Positions 49,612 to 58,482 of a stretch of 64,000 nucleotides of DNA are shown one piece after another. Numbering within the stretch: position 1 is the first letter of the stretch; the number at the start of each line of letters is the position of its first letter. This DNA comes from Candidatus Merdivicinus faecavium (GTDB lineage: Bacteria; Bacillota; Clostridia; Oscillospirales; Ruminococcaceae), in assembly GCA_018716285.1 (NCBI GenBank), contig DVKD01000027.1:101209-165208 (forward strand), read 5' to 3'. A model generated the notes under the pieces. The model saw only the letters and a list, made by a program, of their open reading frames with translations, did not search any database and had not been told where the DNA came from. The position numbers and the translations under genes were made by a program.

Positions 49612-50919
49612 TTAAGAACGATGCAGGACAAAGGCGCCGTCCGCCTCCGCCTCGATGGAGGTGCTGTAGAAGGCGGCGAGCCCCTCGATCATGAAATCGA
49701 TGTCGGTGCAGCCGGCCGTCTCATAGCTCGAGTGCATCGCGAGCTGCGGCAGGCCGATGTCCACCGTGTTGACCGACAGGTTGGAGACGATGCAGCAGCC
49801 CATCGTCGAGCCGCTCGGCATATCCGACCGGTTGGCGAAGCGCTGGACCGGCGCCCCCGCCAGGCGGCAGATCTCCCCGAATACTGCGGCGGCCGCCCCG
49901 TCGGTAGCGTAGCTCCCGCCCGCCGCCTGCTTGATGACGATCCCCTTGTTCAGGTAGCAGCGGTTTGCGGGATCGCATTTCTCCGGGTGGTTCGGGTGGA
50001 CGGCGTGGGCGTTGTCGGCCGAGACCATGAAGCTGTTGCGGAGGGCAGCCTGGAAATCCTCCTCCCCGCGGCCCATCCCGCGGTGGATGCGGCGCAGGAC
50101 GTCCGAAAGAAAGGTTGAATGCGCCCCCTGCTTGGTGGAGGAGCCGATCTCCTCGTTGTCAAAGAGCCCGTAGACCGAAACGCTGTCCGAGCGCCCCTTC
50201 TCAAAGGCCATGAGGGCGGTGTAGGCGCAGGCGAGGTCGTCGATCCGCCCACAGGAGTAGTACTCCCCGTGCGGACCCCAGACGCAGCCGGGCGCGTCGT
50301 TGACAAGGTAGAGGTCGCTGCCGAGGATCTCCGCCTCCTCCACCCCCAGGCTTTCGGCCAGCCGGCGCGCAAGCTCCCCTTTCGCCGCCCCGTCGCCGTA
50401 GAGGGGCAGCATGTCGGTCTGGAGGTTGGGCGCAAAGCCGCTATTGATCTCGCGGTTCATGTGGATGGCGACGTTGGGGATGAGGAGCTGCCCGTCCAGG
50501 CGGACGAGCCTTGTCTCGATCCGCTCCCCCGCCCGCACCAGCGCCCGCCCGGCGATCCGCAGCGGGCGGTCCATCCAGGTGGTGAGGATGGGGCCGCCGT
50601 AGCGCTCGGTGTCGAGCTGGACATAGTGCTCCCCGGGAAGCTCCGCGACCTCCTTCAGCTTAAATGCGGGGGAATCCGAATGGCTCATGACCATCTGGAA
50701 GCCGCGGTAATCCGCCCGCGGGATGCGGAAGGCGATGAGGGAGGAGCCGTTCCGGGTGGTGAAATACCCCCGCCCCGCCTCGAGCTTCCATTCTCTCCCC
50801 TCCTCGAGCCGGGTAAAGCCGCCCGCTTCCAGCCGCTTTGCGGCGGCGGCGACGGCGTGGTAGGCGGTCAGGCTCTCTTCCAGAAAAGAGAGCAGCCCCT
50901 GTACCGAATTGCTGTTCAT
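49612..50919 (-). CDS. M18 family aminopeptidase
   Basis: 435 residues, tetrahedral zinc aminopeptidase (aspartyl aminopeptidase/ApeB group). Metal ligands in VMSHSDSPAFKLK near 78, GRIDDLACAYTAL near 225, DNEEIGSSTKQGAHS near 255, VSADNAHAVHPNHPEK near 295 and the C-terminal AMHSSYETAGCTD near 400. Complete. Last gene of the five-gene peptidase operon; it follows the DUF1638-like gene by six bases. Confidence 0.94.
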   Translation of the reverse strand: MNSNSVQGLLSFLEESLTAYHAVAAAAKRLEAGGFTRLEEGREWKLEAGRGYFTTRNGSSLIAFRIPRADYRGFQMVMSHSDSPAFKLKEVAELPGEHYVQLDTERYGGPILTTWMDRPLRIAGRALVRAGERIETRLVRLDGQLLIPNVAIHMNREINSGFAPNLQTDMLPLYGDGAAKGELARRLAESLGVEEAEILGSDLYLVNDAPGCVWGPHGEYYSCGRIDDLACAYTALMAFEKGRSDSVSVYGLFDNEEIGSSTKQGAHSTFLSDVLRRIHRGMGRGEEDFQAALRNSFMVSADNAHAVHPNHPEKCDPANRCYLNKGIVIKQAAGGSYATDGAAAAVFGEICRLAGAPVQRFANRSDMPSGSTMGCCIVSNLSVNTVDIGLPQLAMHSSYETAGCTDIDFMIEGLAAFYSTSIEAEADGAFVLHRS

Positions 50920-50925
50920 CTTCGT

Positions 50926-51693
50926 TCACTCCTGATTCTGATTTTGTGCGGCGGGCATCTCCACCGCGACGAGCTTGTCCGCCAGCCCGGTCTCGCGGGT
51001 GGCGCACCCGGGCGGGCAGACGAGGAATTCCCCGCCCCAGTCCCCGGCGAGGAGGGCGTCGAGCAGCCGGCGCGAACCGGGCACCTCCATCAGCTCCCAG
51101 CCGCAGTGCGCGGCCATCCCGGCGGCCTCCTGCCGCCAGGCGGGGTTTTCGTAGCAGGTCGAGGAAATGTAGCCGCAGGTGCGGTAATTTTTGATCCAGC
51201 CCCAGCCGACCCCGCTCTCCATCAGGAAGTCGGCGTTGTCCTCGCCGTAGAGGGCGGCGTATTCCGCCCGCATGGCGGCGTAGCGGTCCGGCGTGGGCAG
51301 CAGGGCGTTTTCCAGCCAGCCGCCGTTGAACCAGTAGGTGCCGGGATACTGGGTAAAATACTCCATGTACCGCTCCTGGGAGCCGAGGAAGAGGGCGATG
51401 CAGTCGTCGGTCCGGGGGACGACGAGCGGCCGCGTCCGGGCGATGAGCCCCGCCGTCCCGTTGGAGCAGAGGCCGTAGCCCAGGGCGATAACGTCGGGCG
51501 GGAATTTGAGCGCCCCCGCCGCGATCTGCCCCTCCACCCGGTCGATCTCGGCCTGGAGGGCCTCCCGCAGCTTGCCGGGGAACTCGTGCAGCCCCTGCGG
51601 CATCCAGCTGACGGCGACAATGTTCGGGCTCTGGGCGATGGCTGCGCTCAGCTCGCGGCAGAAGACCTGGCAGGCAATCAGATGGATTCTCAT
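50926..51693 (-). CDS. DUF1638-like protein
   Basis: 255 residues: MRIHLIACQVFCRELSAAIA start, VIALGYGLCSNGTAGLIAR near 68, PRTDDCIALFLGSQERYM near 92, then GTYWFNGGW, and a late FLVCPPGCATRETGL. This matches the DUF1638 group, of unknown function, often near corrinoid methyltransferases in other genomes. Four conserved-looking cysteines suggest metal or cofactor binding (inference). The ATG at 51693 with AGGAGG excludes a long in-frame extension. Sits in a peptidase operon. Confidence 0.7.
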   Translation of the reverse strand: MRIHLIACQVFCRELSAAIAQSPNIVAVSWMPQGLHEFPGKLREALQAEIDRVEGQIAAGALKFPPDVIALGYGLCSNGTAGLIARTRPLVVPRTDDCIALFLGSQERYMEYFTQYPGTYWFNGGWLENALLPTPDRYAAMRAEYAALYGEDNADFLMESGVGWGWIKNYRTCGYISSTCYENPAWRQEAAGMAAHCGWELMEVPGSRRLLDALLAGDWGGEFLVCPPGCATRETGLADKLVAVEMPAAQNQNQE

Positions 51694-51706
51694 GGGAAAC
51701 CCCTCC

Positions 51707-52519
51707 TTACAAATCAATGCAGGTAAAGGACGGCCTGCGCCCCTCGAAAAGGGCGAGGTAGCGAAATCCCGCCGCTTTTGCCGCGGCGAGGGCGGCCTCA
51801 TAGCCCGCCCCGACGTCCTCCGGCCGGTGCGCGTCCGAGCCGATGGTGAGGATCTCCCCGCCCAGCGCGCGGAACCGCGCAAGCAGCCGGTGGGAGGGCA
51901 GCGTCTCCCGCGCCGCCTGCCGCAGGCCGGAGGTGTTGATCTCGAGCCCCTTCCCCCGCGTGATTAGGGCGCGCAGCACCGGGTCGAGGGCGTCTATATA
52001 GTCGAGCAGGTCGATGCGCCTGCCCTTGACGGCGGCGTAGCGCTTGATGATGTCGATGTGGCCCATGCAGTCGAAGTCGCCCGTCTCGGCCAGGGTGCGG
52101 AGCATCCGCAGGTCCTCCTCGACCAGGGCGGGGATTCTCTCTTCCGGGTAGTCGATGAGCCCCAGGTCCATCCCCTTCATCTTGTGGACCGAGCCGATGA
52201 CATAGTCGAAGGACAGCGCCCCCATCAGCGCGGCGGCGCCCTCCGGGTCGCACTGGGGCTGCCCCACTTCGATGCCGGAGCGGACGGCGAGGCACCCCGC
52301 GAATTTTTCCCGGCAGGCGGCGAGGGCCTGCTGCTGGGCGGCAAAGGATGCAATCTCATAGCGGCCGTCGGCAAAATTCCCCGGCGGGAAGAATTCAAAG
52401 TGGTCGGTGACGGCGATCTCCGCAAAGCCGGCTCGCAGCGCCGCCTCGCAGAGCGCCTCCGGCTCGCAGCGGGAATCGGGGGAAAAGCGGGTGTGGGTGT
52501 GGTAGTCTGCGCGGATCAT
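51707..52519 (-). CDS. PHP-domain phosphoesterase, histidinol-phosphatase (HisJ)-like
   Basis: 270 residues, trinuclear metal hydrolase. Motifs: DYHTHTRFSPDSRC near 5, AVTDHFEF near 38, RSGIEVGQ near 80, DYVIGSVHKMKGMD near 105, MGHIDIIKRYA near 150 and TIGSDAHRPEDVG near 228. These match the HisJ branch, but no other histidine genes are near, so the phosphate ester could be different. ATG with GGGGGAAAG site; follows the M42 gene by 14 bases. Confidence 0.85.
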   Translation of the reverse strand: MIRADYHTHTRFSPDSRCEPEALCEAALRAGFAEIAVTDHFEFFPPGNFADGRYEIASFAAQQQALAACREKFAGCLAVRSGIEVGQPQCDPEGAAALMGALSFDYVIGSVHKMKGMDLGLIDYPEERIPALVEEDLRMLRTLAETGDFDCMGHIDIIKRYAAVKGRRIDLLDYIDALDPVLRALITRGKGLEINTSGLRQAARETLPSHRLLARFRALGGEILTIGSDAHRPEDVGAGYEAALAAAKAAGFRYLALFEGRRPSFTCIDL

Positions 52520-52533
52520 GGCTTTCCCCCGTT

Positions 52534-53574
52534 TCAGGCGCAGCCGAGATAGAGCAGGGCGAGGTGGATGGTGTTTTCGAGCCCCTCGGCGTGGGTCCGC
52601 TCCATCCCGTGGGAGGCGTGGACGCCCGGACCGATGAGCCCGCCGGCGATGTCGTGGCCCGCGCTCCGCGCCGCGCCGACATCCGAGCCGTAGAAGGGGT
52701 AGATGTCGACCGCGTAGCGCAGCCCGTTCTCCCTGGCGAGGGAAACGAGCCGGCTGGTCAGCTCGTAGTCGTAGGGGCCGCCGGAATCCTTGGCGCAGAT
52801 GGAGACGTCGTACTCGGTGCAGCTCAAATCGTCGCCGATGCAGCCCATGTCGACCGCCACCAGCTCGGAAATGTCGTCCGGGATGGCCGCCGCGCCGTGC
52901 CCGACCTCCTCATAGGCCGAAATGAAGAACCTGGTGCGGTAGGCGGGTGTGAGCCCCTCCTCCCGCATGATTTTTAGGAGGGTCATCAGGCAGGCGACGC
53001 TCCCCTTGTCGTCGATAAAGCGGGATTTGAGGAAGCCGGAGGGGGTGATCTCGGTCTTGGGGTCGATGAAGATGTAGTCCCCCGCCTCGATGCCCAGGGC
53101 GCGGACCTCGTCGGCGTTTGTCACCCGCTCGTCGATGCGGACGGCCATGTTGTCCGGGTCGCGGGGGCGGGATTTGCTGTCGCTGTAGACGTGAACGGCG
53201 GGGCTCATGCTTAAGAAGGTGCCGGTGTAATGGCGGCCGTCCCGGGTGCGGATTTTACAGTACTCGCCGTCGAGGGTGGGGACGATGGGGCCGCCGATGA
53301 GGGTGAAGCGGAGCTGGCCGTCCGGCGTAATGGAGCGCACCATCGCGCCCAGCGTGTCGACGTGGGCGGAGAGGCCGACCGTTTTCTCATCGCTCCTGCC
53401 TTCGATGGTGATGACGCCGCAGCCCTTGCGAGTCATCTCGAAGGGGTAGCCGAGCCCCTCCGCGATCTGACGGATCACCGAGAGGACGGGGGCGGTGTAG
53501 CCGCTCGGGCTGTCCACCGCGAAGATTTTGCGGCAGTAATCAAACAGGTCGCCGCGGTATTCCCTGATATTCAT
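52534..53574 (-). CDS. M42 family metallopeptidase (glucanase/aminopeptidase)
   Basis: 346 residues. Dinuclear zinc site: VGLSAHVDTLGAMV near 69, SRFIDDKGSVACL near 185, FFISAYEEVGHGAAAIP near 218, VAVDMGCIGDD near 243 and GVHASHGMERTH near 325. Co-catalytic aminopeptidase forming large tetrahedral complexes in related organisms. The ATG at 53574 with AAGGAG is chosen over an in-frame GTG three codons earlier that overlaps the HD gene. Second gene of the operon. Confidence 0.93.
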   Translation of the reverse strand: MNIREYRGDLFDYCRKIFAVDSPSGYTAPVLSVIRQIAEGLGYPFEMTRKGCGVITIEGRSDEKTVGLSAHVDTLGAMVRSITPDGQLRFTLIGGPIVPTLDGEYCKIRTRDGRHYTGTFLSMSPAVHVYSDSKSRPRDPDNMAVRIDERVTNADEVRALGIEAGDYIFIDPKTEITPSGFLKSRFIDDKGSVACLMTLLKIMREEGLTPAYRTRFFISAYEEVGHGAAAIPDDISELVAVDMGCIGDDLSCTEYDVSICAKDSGGPYDYELTSRLVSLARENGLRYAVDIYPFYGSDVGAARSAGHDIAGGLIGPGVHASHGMERTHAEGLENTIHLALLYLGCA

Positions 53575-53579
53575 AAAGG

Positions 53580-54155
53580 TCACTCCTTTTTGGGCAGTAC
53601 TTCGTCGAGATAGGTCGCCTGGACGTCCGCGATGTGCAGGCAGACGGCCAGCGGGAAGAGGTTATAGGCCTGGTTGATGGCGGAGGAGCCGCCCTTGACC
53701 GCGTCGTCATAGCCGCCCATGTGCCAGCGGATGGCCATCGCCTCCTCGGTGTTGAGGCGGAGGAAGCGCTCGATGAGGAAGACGCTCTTCTCCCCGTGGC
53801 CGTAGGGGAACTGGTCCTCGATCGAAAAATAGGGCCGCTCCTGCCAGCTGCCGTTGATCTTCATGTTGCGCATCTCTTTTTTGTAAAAGCCGGTCTTGCA
53901 CAGGTCGTGCAGCAGGCCGCAGATGGCGACGCTCTCGGCCGGGACGGATAAGCCCTCGGACTTCACCAGCGCGTCGAGCCGCTTGTAGACGTGCAGGCTG
54001 TGGGTACACAGGCCGCCGTCCTCCGCCAGGTGGTAGCGGGTCGAGGCGGGCGCGGTGAAAAAGTCGCCCTGTTCCATCCAGGCGAGCAGCTTGTCCGCCC
54101 CCTTGCGGGTGATCTGCTGCCGGAATATCGTCAGAAATTCTTCCTTATTCTCCAT
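53580..54155 (-). CDS. HD-domain hydrolase
   Basis: 191 residues, metal-dependent phosphohydrolase fold: HLAEDGGLCTHSLHVYKRL near 42 (first His), the HD pair in CGLLHDLCKTGFYKKE near 78, IRWHMGGYDD near 140 and HIADVQATYLDEV near the end. Members act on nucleotides or RNA ends; substrate unknown. AGGAGG before the ATG at 54155. First gene of the HD-M42-PHP-DUF1638-M18 operon. Confidence 0.82.
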   Translation of the reverse strand: MENKEEFLTIFRQQITRKGADKLLAWMEQGDFFTAPASTRYHLAEDGGLCTHSLHVYKRLDALVKSEGLSVPAESVAICGLLHDLCKTGFYKKEMRNMKINGSWQERPYFSIEDQFPYGHGEKSVFLIERFLRLNTEEAMAIRWHMGGYDDAVKGGSSAINQAYNLFPLAVCLHIADVQATYLDEVLPKKE

Positions 54156-54186
54156 AAATACCTCCTGCGTGAAAAATCCATCTACC

Positions 54187-54195
54187 AGTATAGCA
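54187..54195 (-). promoter_or_regulatory. Extended -10 promoter of the HD/M42/M18 operon
   Basis: TGTGCTATACT on the minus strand, within the same GAAAATGTGCTATACTGGT context seen before yicC. -35 is weak. Confidence 0.6.
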
Positions 54196-54245
54196 CATTT
54201 TCCGCGCTTTGGCACCGTTTTTTGCAAAAATATCGGGAAAGGCAG

Positions 54246-54274
54246 AAAAAGGCCGCCCGGATGCACCGGGCGGC
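54246..54274 (-). terminator. Terminator after the ABC exporter gene
   Basis: GCCGCCCGG with CCGGGCGGC, a five-base loop and CTTTTTC on the minus strand. Confidence 0.92.
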
Positions 54275-54310
54275 TGGGATGCGCGCTGAAATCGGGGGGA
54301 ACTGCCAGCG

Positions 54311-55996
54311 CTACACTGCCGCACGCGCGGCCAGCGCGCCGTCCTTCAGCTCGAGGACGCTGTCGCAGGAGGCGGCGACCCGCGGGTCGTGGGTGACCAC
54401 AATGCAGACCCGCCCCTTGGAAACCGCGCGCAGCGTCTCGAGGAAGACGCCGATCGACTCCGCGTCGAGGTTTGCGGTCGGCTCGTCGAAGAGGAGGATC
54501 TCCGCCTCCTGGTAGAGGACCCGGGCGATGGCGATGCGCTGCGCCTGCCCGCTCGACAGGGCCGCCTTGCCGTCTCCGATCACCGTCTGGTAGCGCGCGT
54601 CCAGGCTGTCGATGTATTTCCCGATGTTGGCCGAGGCGGCGGAGCGGTCGAGCCGGCCCTGTTCCGGCTCCTTTGCCATGCAGATGTTCGCCTCAATGGT
54701 GTCGCGGAAGATGAGGTCCTCCGCGGGGACCAGCCCGATGTGCGGGCGCAGGTTTTCCGAGGTGGCGGAATCCGCAAAGACCGCTTCGATCCTGCCGGAC
54801 GCCGGCCGGTACAGCCCGGAGATGAGCTTTAGGAGGGTGCTCTTTCCTCCGCCGCTTTCGCCGACGATCCCGACGACCTTCCCGCTTTCGAAGGCGGCGC
54901 TCGCCCCCTTGAGGACCTCCGTCCCGTCGTAGCCGAAGGTCACGCCCTCGAGCCGCAGGCCGGCAATCCGCGCGCCGCGGGGCTGCGCGTTCTTCTTCTC
55001 CTCAGAGGATTCCGCGGACGGGTCCGCGGGCAGCGCGTAGATCCGGTCCAGCCGCTCCGCGGAGACGATGGACTGGTTGACATTGGAAATGATGTCCCCG
55101 ATGGCCGTAAAGGGCCAGATGATGTAGTTGCACAGCTGCACAACCGCGATCATCGCGCTGACCATCAATTCGCCCCGGGTGACGAAAAAGGCGCCGCCGC
55201 CCATCGCGATGAGGAACATGGCCGTCCCCATGACGTTGTTCAGAAAGGAGGAGCCGCCCTGCACCGCGCCGAGCCTGCGCGCGCTCGAGACCTTGGCGTC
55301 GAGCAGGCCCGCCGCCTTTACCCGGAACTTGCCGCCCATCCCGCAGATCTTGAAGATGGCGATCTTTTCCAGCACGTCCTGCAGGTAGACGCGGATACCC
55401 TCCTCATTTTCGCGGTCGGCCTTGCTCATTTTCTGGACCAGCGGCGAAAAGACGGCGACACAGAAAATCAGCAGCGGGATGCAGATGAGCAGGATGAGGG
55501 CCAGCTTCCAGTTGAGCAGGAAGAGGTAGAGGATGGCGAGCACCGCGCTCAGGGCGTTGCCCACCGTGTCCCGGATGAGGGTGGGGACACAGTTGCTGAC
55601 GCTCTCCACATCGGCGGTGAGGTTGGTCATGAACTCGCCCGCGTGGTACTTCTGGAAGGCCTGCAGGTCGCTGCGGTAAAGGCGCCCGGCGAGGTCGAGC
55701 CGGAGCTTTTTGCCCATCCTGTTCCCCGCCACCTGGTAGGAGACGGCGGTAACCAGGCTCATCGCCCCCTCCAGCAGCAGAAAGAGGATGGCAAAGAGGG
55801 TATTGGCCCCCAGGGAGATCTGCGCGTCCCCGGTGGCGATGTCGACAAAGCTTTGCAGCACCCGGGTCATGCCGATGTTGATCGCCGCCAGCGCGACGCC
55901 GGCCAGCGCCAGGATGACAAAATATCTCCGGACGCCTTTGGTCTGCGCGTAGATCCATGCGAGGCTGTACTTGTTCTTTTTCTCTTCAGTTTTCAC
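54311..55996 (-). CDS. ABC transporter half-exporter (fused membrane and ATPase domains)
   Basis: 561 residues. Membrane domain 1-310 with six segments, then an ATPase: Walker A VVGIVGESGGGKSTLL near 375, signature ALSSGQAQRIAIARVLY near 470, Walker B ILLFDEPTANLD near 493, switch VVTHDPRVAA near 525. The Q-loop region reads IGLVPAEDLIF where most exporters have VPQ, so the Q-loop glutamine is replaced by alanine. Substrate unknown (lipid, peptide or drug). No partner half is adjacent, so probably a homodimer. A (TA)14 tract lies upstream of its promoter. Confidence 0.9.
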   Translation of the reverse strand: MKTEEKKNKYSLAWIYAQTKGVRRYFVILALAGVALAAINIGMTRVLQSFVDIATGDAQISLGANTLFAILFLLLEGAMSLVTAVSYQVAGNRMGKKLRLDLAGRLYRSDLQAFQKYHAGEFMTNLTADVESVSNCVPTLIRDTVGNALSAVLAILYLFLLNWKLALILLICIPLLIFCVAVFSPLVQKMSKADRENEEGIRVYLQDVLEKIAIFKICGMGGKFRVKAAGLLDAKVSSARRLGAVQGGSSFLNNVMGTAMFLIAMGGGAFFVTRGELMVSAMIAVVQLCNYIIWPFTAIGDIISNVNQSIVSAERLDRIYALPADPSAESSEEKKNAQPRGARIAGLRLEGVTFGYDGTEVLKGASAAFESGKVVGIVGESGGGKSTLLKLISGLYRPASGRIEAVFADSATSENLRPHIGLVPAEDLIFRDTIEANICMAKEPEQGRLDRSAASANIGKYIDSLDARYQTVIGDGKAALSSGQAQRIAIARVLYQEAEILLFDEPTANLDAESIGVFLETLRAVSKGRVCIVVTHDPRVAASCDSVLELKDGALAARAAV

Positions 55997-56054
55997 GACG
56001 GGTTCCTCCTACCGCAATTTTTGCGCCCGCGGCGCAGGTGTTTGGCTGTATTCT

Positions 56055-56083
56055 ATTGTAGCACAATCAAAAATTTTGTACAG
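56055..56083 (-). promoter_or_regulatory. Promoter of the ABC exporter
   Basis: Extended -10 TGTGCTACAAT on the minus strand with TGTACA 16 bases upstream. The (TA)14 tract begins about 21 bases upstream of the -35, in the position of an UP element. Confidence 0.6.
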
Positions 56084-56100
56084 TGTTTCCGGCAATTTTC

Positions 56101-56134
<34 letters not shown>

Positions 56135-56168
56135 CGGATCATTTGTTGATTTTTCCCCGTCCGCGCAG

Positions 56169-56201
56169 AAAAACCGGGCATCCCCGTCTGAGGGATGCCC
56201 G
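56169..56201 (-). terminator. Terminator after the DHDPS-family gene
   Basis: CGGGCATCCC with GGGATGCCCG, a seven-base loop and GTTTTTC on the minus strand. Confidence 0.92.
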
Positions 56202-56234
56202 ATTCCCGATGATTGCTGCAATTGCCTGCCGGCG

Positions 56235-57137
56235 TCAGATGAGCCCCAGCTCCCCCGCCCGGGCCACGACCTGCTCGCGCTCCTCAGGCAGGATGGGGAG
56301 GAAGGGGTCGCTGACCAGGTTGGTGGAGTAGAGCCCCCGCGCGGCCAGGACCGCTTTGACGGCGCTCTGGTAGTTGCCGGTCTGCACGTCGATCGCGCAG
56401 TCGAAGGCGTCCATAATCCGGTTGTGAAGGGCCCGCGCGGATTCCCAGTCGCCCTGCTGCGCCGCCTCGTACATCCCCACGACCTCGCGCGGCATGATGT
56501 TGGCCAGGGTGGAGACGCCGCCGTCCCCGCCCAGCAGCAGGGAGGCGAGGAGGTCGAAATCCTCCCCGTTTAGGAGGGAGAAGCCGTCGTTCCCCCGGAA
56601 GGCCCGGACTGCCTTGGTAAAATAGAGGAAATCCTCGCCCGGGGCGATCTTGACGCCCACAATATTGGGGTGCCGGGAGAGCGCCTCCAGCGTCTCCAGC
56701 TCGATGGTCAGCTTGGTCTCGCCGGGCTGGTGGTAGATCCAGAGGGGCATGCCGCACTGGTCCGCGACCTGCGTGTAAAAGTTCCGGATCGCCCTCTGGC
56801 CGATGTGGGAGAAGTAGGGCGGGGTGAGCATCGCCGCGTCCGCGCCGGCTTCCTTTGCCAGGCGGGCGAGGGCGAGCACGTTTTCGGTCGAGCAGTCGCT
56901 GATCATCGAGACGAGCGGGACCCTGCCCCGGATCGCCTGCGCGGCATGGGCCGTCAGTTCGGCCCGCGTCTCCCAGGTAAGGTTTGCAAATTCCCCCGTG
57001 CCGCTCGGCGTCAGGATGGCGTGCACCCCGGCGTCCAGCAGCTTTTCGATGTGGGTTTCAAATTCGCTCCAGATGATCTTCTTTCCCTCGTCCAGAGGGG
57101 TGGTGACGGGCGCCATGATGCCCCGGAATTTTGCCAT
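56235..57137 (-). CDS. Dihydrodipicolinate synthase family aldolase
   Basis: 300 residues. KFRGIMAPVTTPL start, ILTPSGTGEFANLTWETR near 40 (GTGE carboxylate site), tyrosine in LWIYHQPGETKLT near 135, lysine in NIVGVKIAPGEDFL near 163 as Schiff base, GGDGGVSTLANIMP near 205. The set is complete, but the gene lies behind a sugar-phosphate isomerase-like SIS gene, so a sugar-acid or sialic acid type aldolase is more likely than lysine biosynthesis. AAAGGAG before the ATG at 57137; 19 bases after the SIS gene. Confidence 0.87.
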   Translation of the reverse strand: MAKFRGIMAPVTTPLDEGKKIIWSEFETHIEKLLDAGVHAILTPSGTGEFANLTWETRAELTAHAAQAIRGRVPLVSMISDCSTENVLALARLAKEAGADAAMLTPPYFSHIGQRAIRNFYTQVADQCGMPLWIYHQPGETKLTIELETLEALSRHPNIVGVKIAPGEDFLYFTKAVRAFRGNDGFSLLNGEDFDLLASLLLGGDGGVSTLANIMPREVVGMYEAAQQGDWESARALHNRIMDAFDCAIDVQTGNYQSAVKAVLAARGLYSTNLVSDPFLPILPEEREQVVARAGELGLI

Positions 57138-57156
57138 AGCGGATGCGCTCCTTTCA

Positions 57157-58185
57157 TTACATTTCCCTGCAGATTTTGCCGCCGATGTGAAAAACGCCGG
57201 CCTCTCTTCCCTTGTCCTCCGCGATCCGCGCGACCAGCATCTCGAGCAGCACGGCCGCGGGCAGCATGAATTCCTCCGGGGAATCCGCCGCAATCTGGAA
57301 CTGCTCCCCCGTCAGAGGGCGGCTGGTGAGATAGAGCACCCGGCTGCCGTTGCGGGACAGGATCCCGCCGAGCTTCTCCATCGTCTCCCGGCTTGTCTCA
57401 TCCGTCACGAACAGGACGGCCAGGTGTTCCCCGCCGCAGACCTCGATCGGCCCGTGCCGGAAAGCGCCGGCATTGAAGCTCTGCGCGTTGCAGAAGGCGC
57501 CCTCCTTGAAGATGAGGGAGGCCTGGTCGGCGAGGGCCATCTCGTCCCCGCTGCGGCCGATAAAGTGGATCCGGTCGTATTTTGCAATGCTGTCGGCCAG
57601 GGCGAAGACGCGCCCTTCCTCCCGGAGGATGCGCTCCGCCTCCGCGCAGGAGCCCTGCAGCCGGGCGGAGAGCGCCTCCAGATCCTCGCCCCGCACCGCC
57701 GCCGCCAGCAGCTTCAGCACCGCGAGGCTCGCGGTGAAGGTGCTGTTGGTGATGGAATTCTCTTTGGGTGAAAAGAGAGGCAGGACGCAGTCCGCGCTTT
57801 TTGCGAGGAAGGATTCCGTGTCGTTTGTCATGGCCAGGAGGGGGCACCGCCCTTTGAGCCTTCTGCACAGCTCGACGATCTCGCCGCTCTCCCCGGACTG
57901 GGAGATGAGGAAGACCAGGTCGCCCGGCCGGATACCGGCCAGGTTGGTCTGTAGAAGCTGGTAGGACTGGATCGCGTTCACCCGCGTCACATCCGACAGC
58001 GCTTCCAGCACGCAGCTGGTCACGTTCATGGAGGTACCCATCCCGCTCAGGACAAGGGCCCGGCAGTCCCGGATCATCCGCGCAGCCGTCCGGATCGCGG
58101 CGCAGCCGTCCTCCCCCATTTGGCGCAGGCTGGACGACAGAGCCGCGGCCTGGCCTTTTACTTCCTCATAAAATAACGTATTCAT
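57157..58185 (-). CDS. SIS-domain sugar-phosphate isomerase/deglycase-like protein
   Basis: 342 residues, two SIS domains: ALVLSGMGTSMNVTSCVLE near 45 with FLISQSGESGEIVELC near 92, and RIHFIGRSGDEMALADQASL near 208 with AFRHGPIEVC near 243. This is the GlmS C-terminal/FrlB/AgaS-type arrangement acting on amino sugar or glycated amino acid phosphates; no glutaminase domain. AGGGGAGA before the ATG. Forms a two-gene operon with the aldolase, pointing to amino sugar or fructosamine breakdown. Confidence 0.87.
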   Translation of the reverse strand: MNTLFYEEVKGQAAALSSSLRQMGEDGCAAIRTAARMIRDCRALVLSGMGTSMNVTSCVLEALSDVTRVNAIQSYQLLQTNLAGIRPGDLVFLISQSGESGEIVELCRRLKGRCPLLAMTNDTESFLAKSADCVLPLFSPKENSITNSTFTASLAVLKLLAAAVRGEDLEALSARLQGSCAEAERILREEGRVFALADSIAKYDRIHFIGRSGDEMALADQASLIFKEGAFCNAQSFNAGAFRHGPIEVCGGEHLAVLFVTDETSRETMEKLGGILSRNGSRVLYLTSRPLTGEQFQIAADSPEEFMLPAAVLLEMLVARIAEDKGREAGVFHIGGKICREM

Positions 58186-58271
58186 AACAATCTCCCCTAA
58201 AATCCAGATGATGCAGCGTCCTGCTTATCGTGATCTCTCCCAAAAAATATTCATACTTTCGGGATATTTTC

Positions 58272-58333
58272 AGTATACTCCCATCACCTGCTACAAGTCA
58301 AGTACTTGGGCGGAGTTTGAATCAAATCCGCCC
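58272..58333 (-). promoter_or_regulatory. Promoter of the SIS/aldolase operon with overlapping palindromes
   Basis: TTGACT (58296-58301), 18 bases, TATACT (58272-58277) on the minus strand. The -35 overlaps the palindrome CAAGTACTTG (58299-58308), and immediately upstream GGGCGGAGTTTGA pairs with TCAAATCCGCCC (58308-58333). The arrangement suggests one or two operators for a regulator not encoded here. Confidence 0.65.
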
Positions 58334-58375
58334 ATGCCGCCCCGGCGCATTTTTCCCGGTCCTAGAAATTGTCAG

Positions 58376-58404
58376 TTGACATTTTGCGAAAAATACAATG
58401 TATT
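58376..58404 (+). promoter_or_regulatory. Plus-strand promoter-like site before a decayed gene
   Basis: TTGACA, 17 bases, TGTATT on the plus strand. It would transcribe the pseudogene that follows; function today is doubtful. Confidence 0.4.
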
Positions 58405-58482
58405 ACAGACATAGACGCAGCTTTCCCACGCATGATTCAAAGCCTGCGCCGTTCAAAAAGAGCGCGTCTGTCTGCCGCGTGA

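Noticed and set aside
48294..49631. A 445-codon minus-strand frame opposite the CNNM gene
   Set aside because: Antisense shadow; would also run through a terminator and the leader RNA.
50119..51726. A 535-codon plus-strand frame opposite the M18 and DUF1638-like genes
   Set aside because: Antisense shadow of two well-supported genes.
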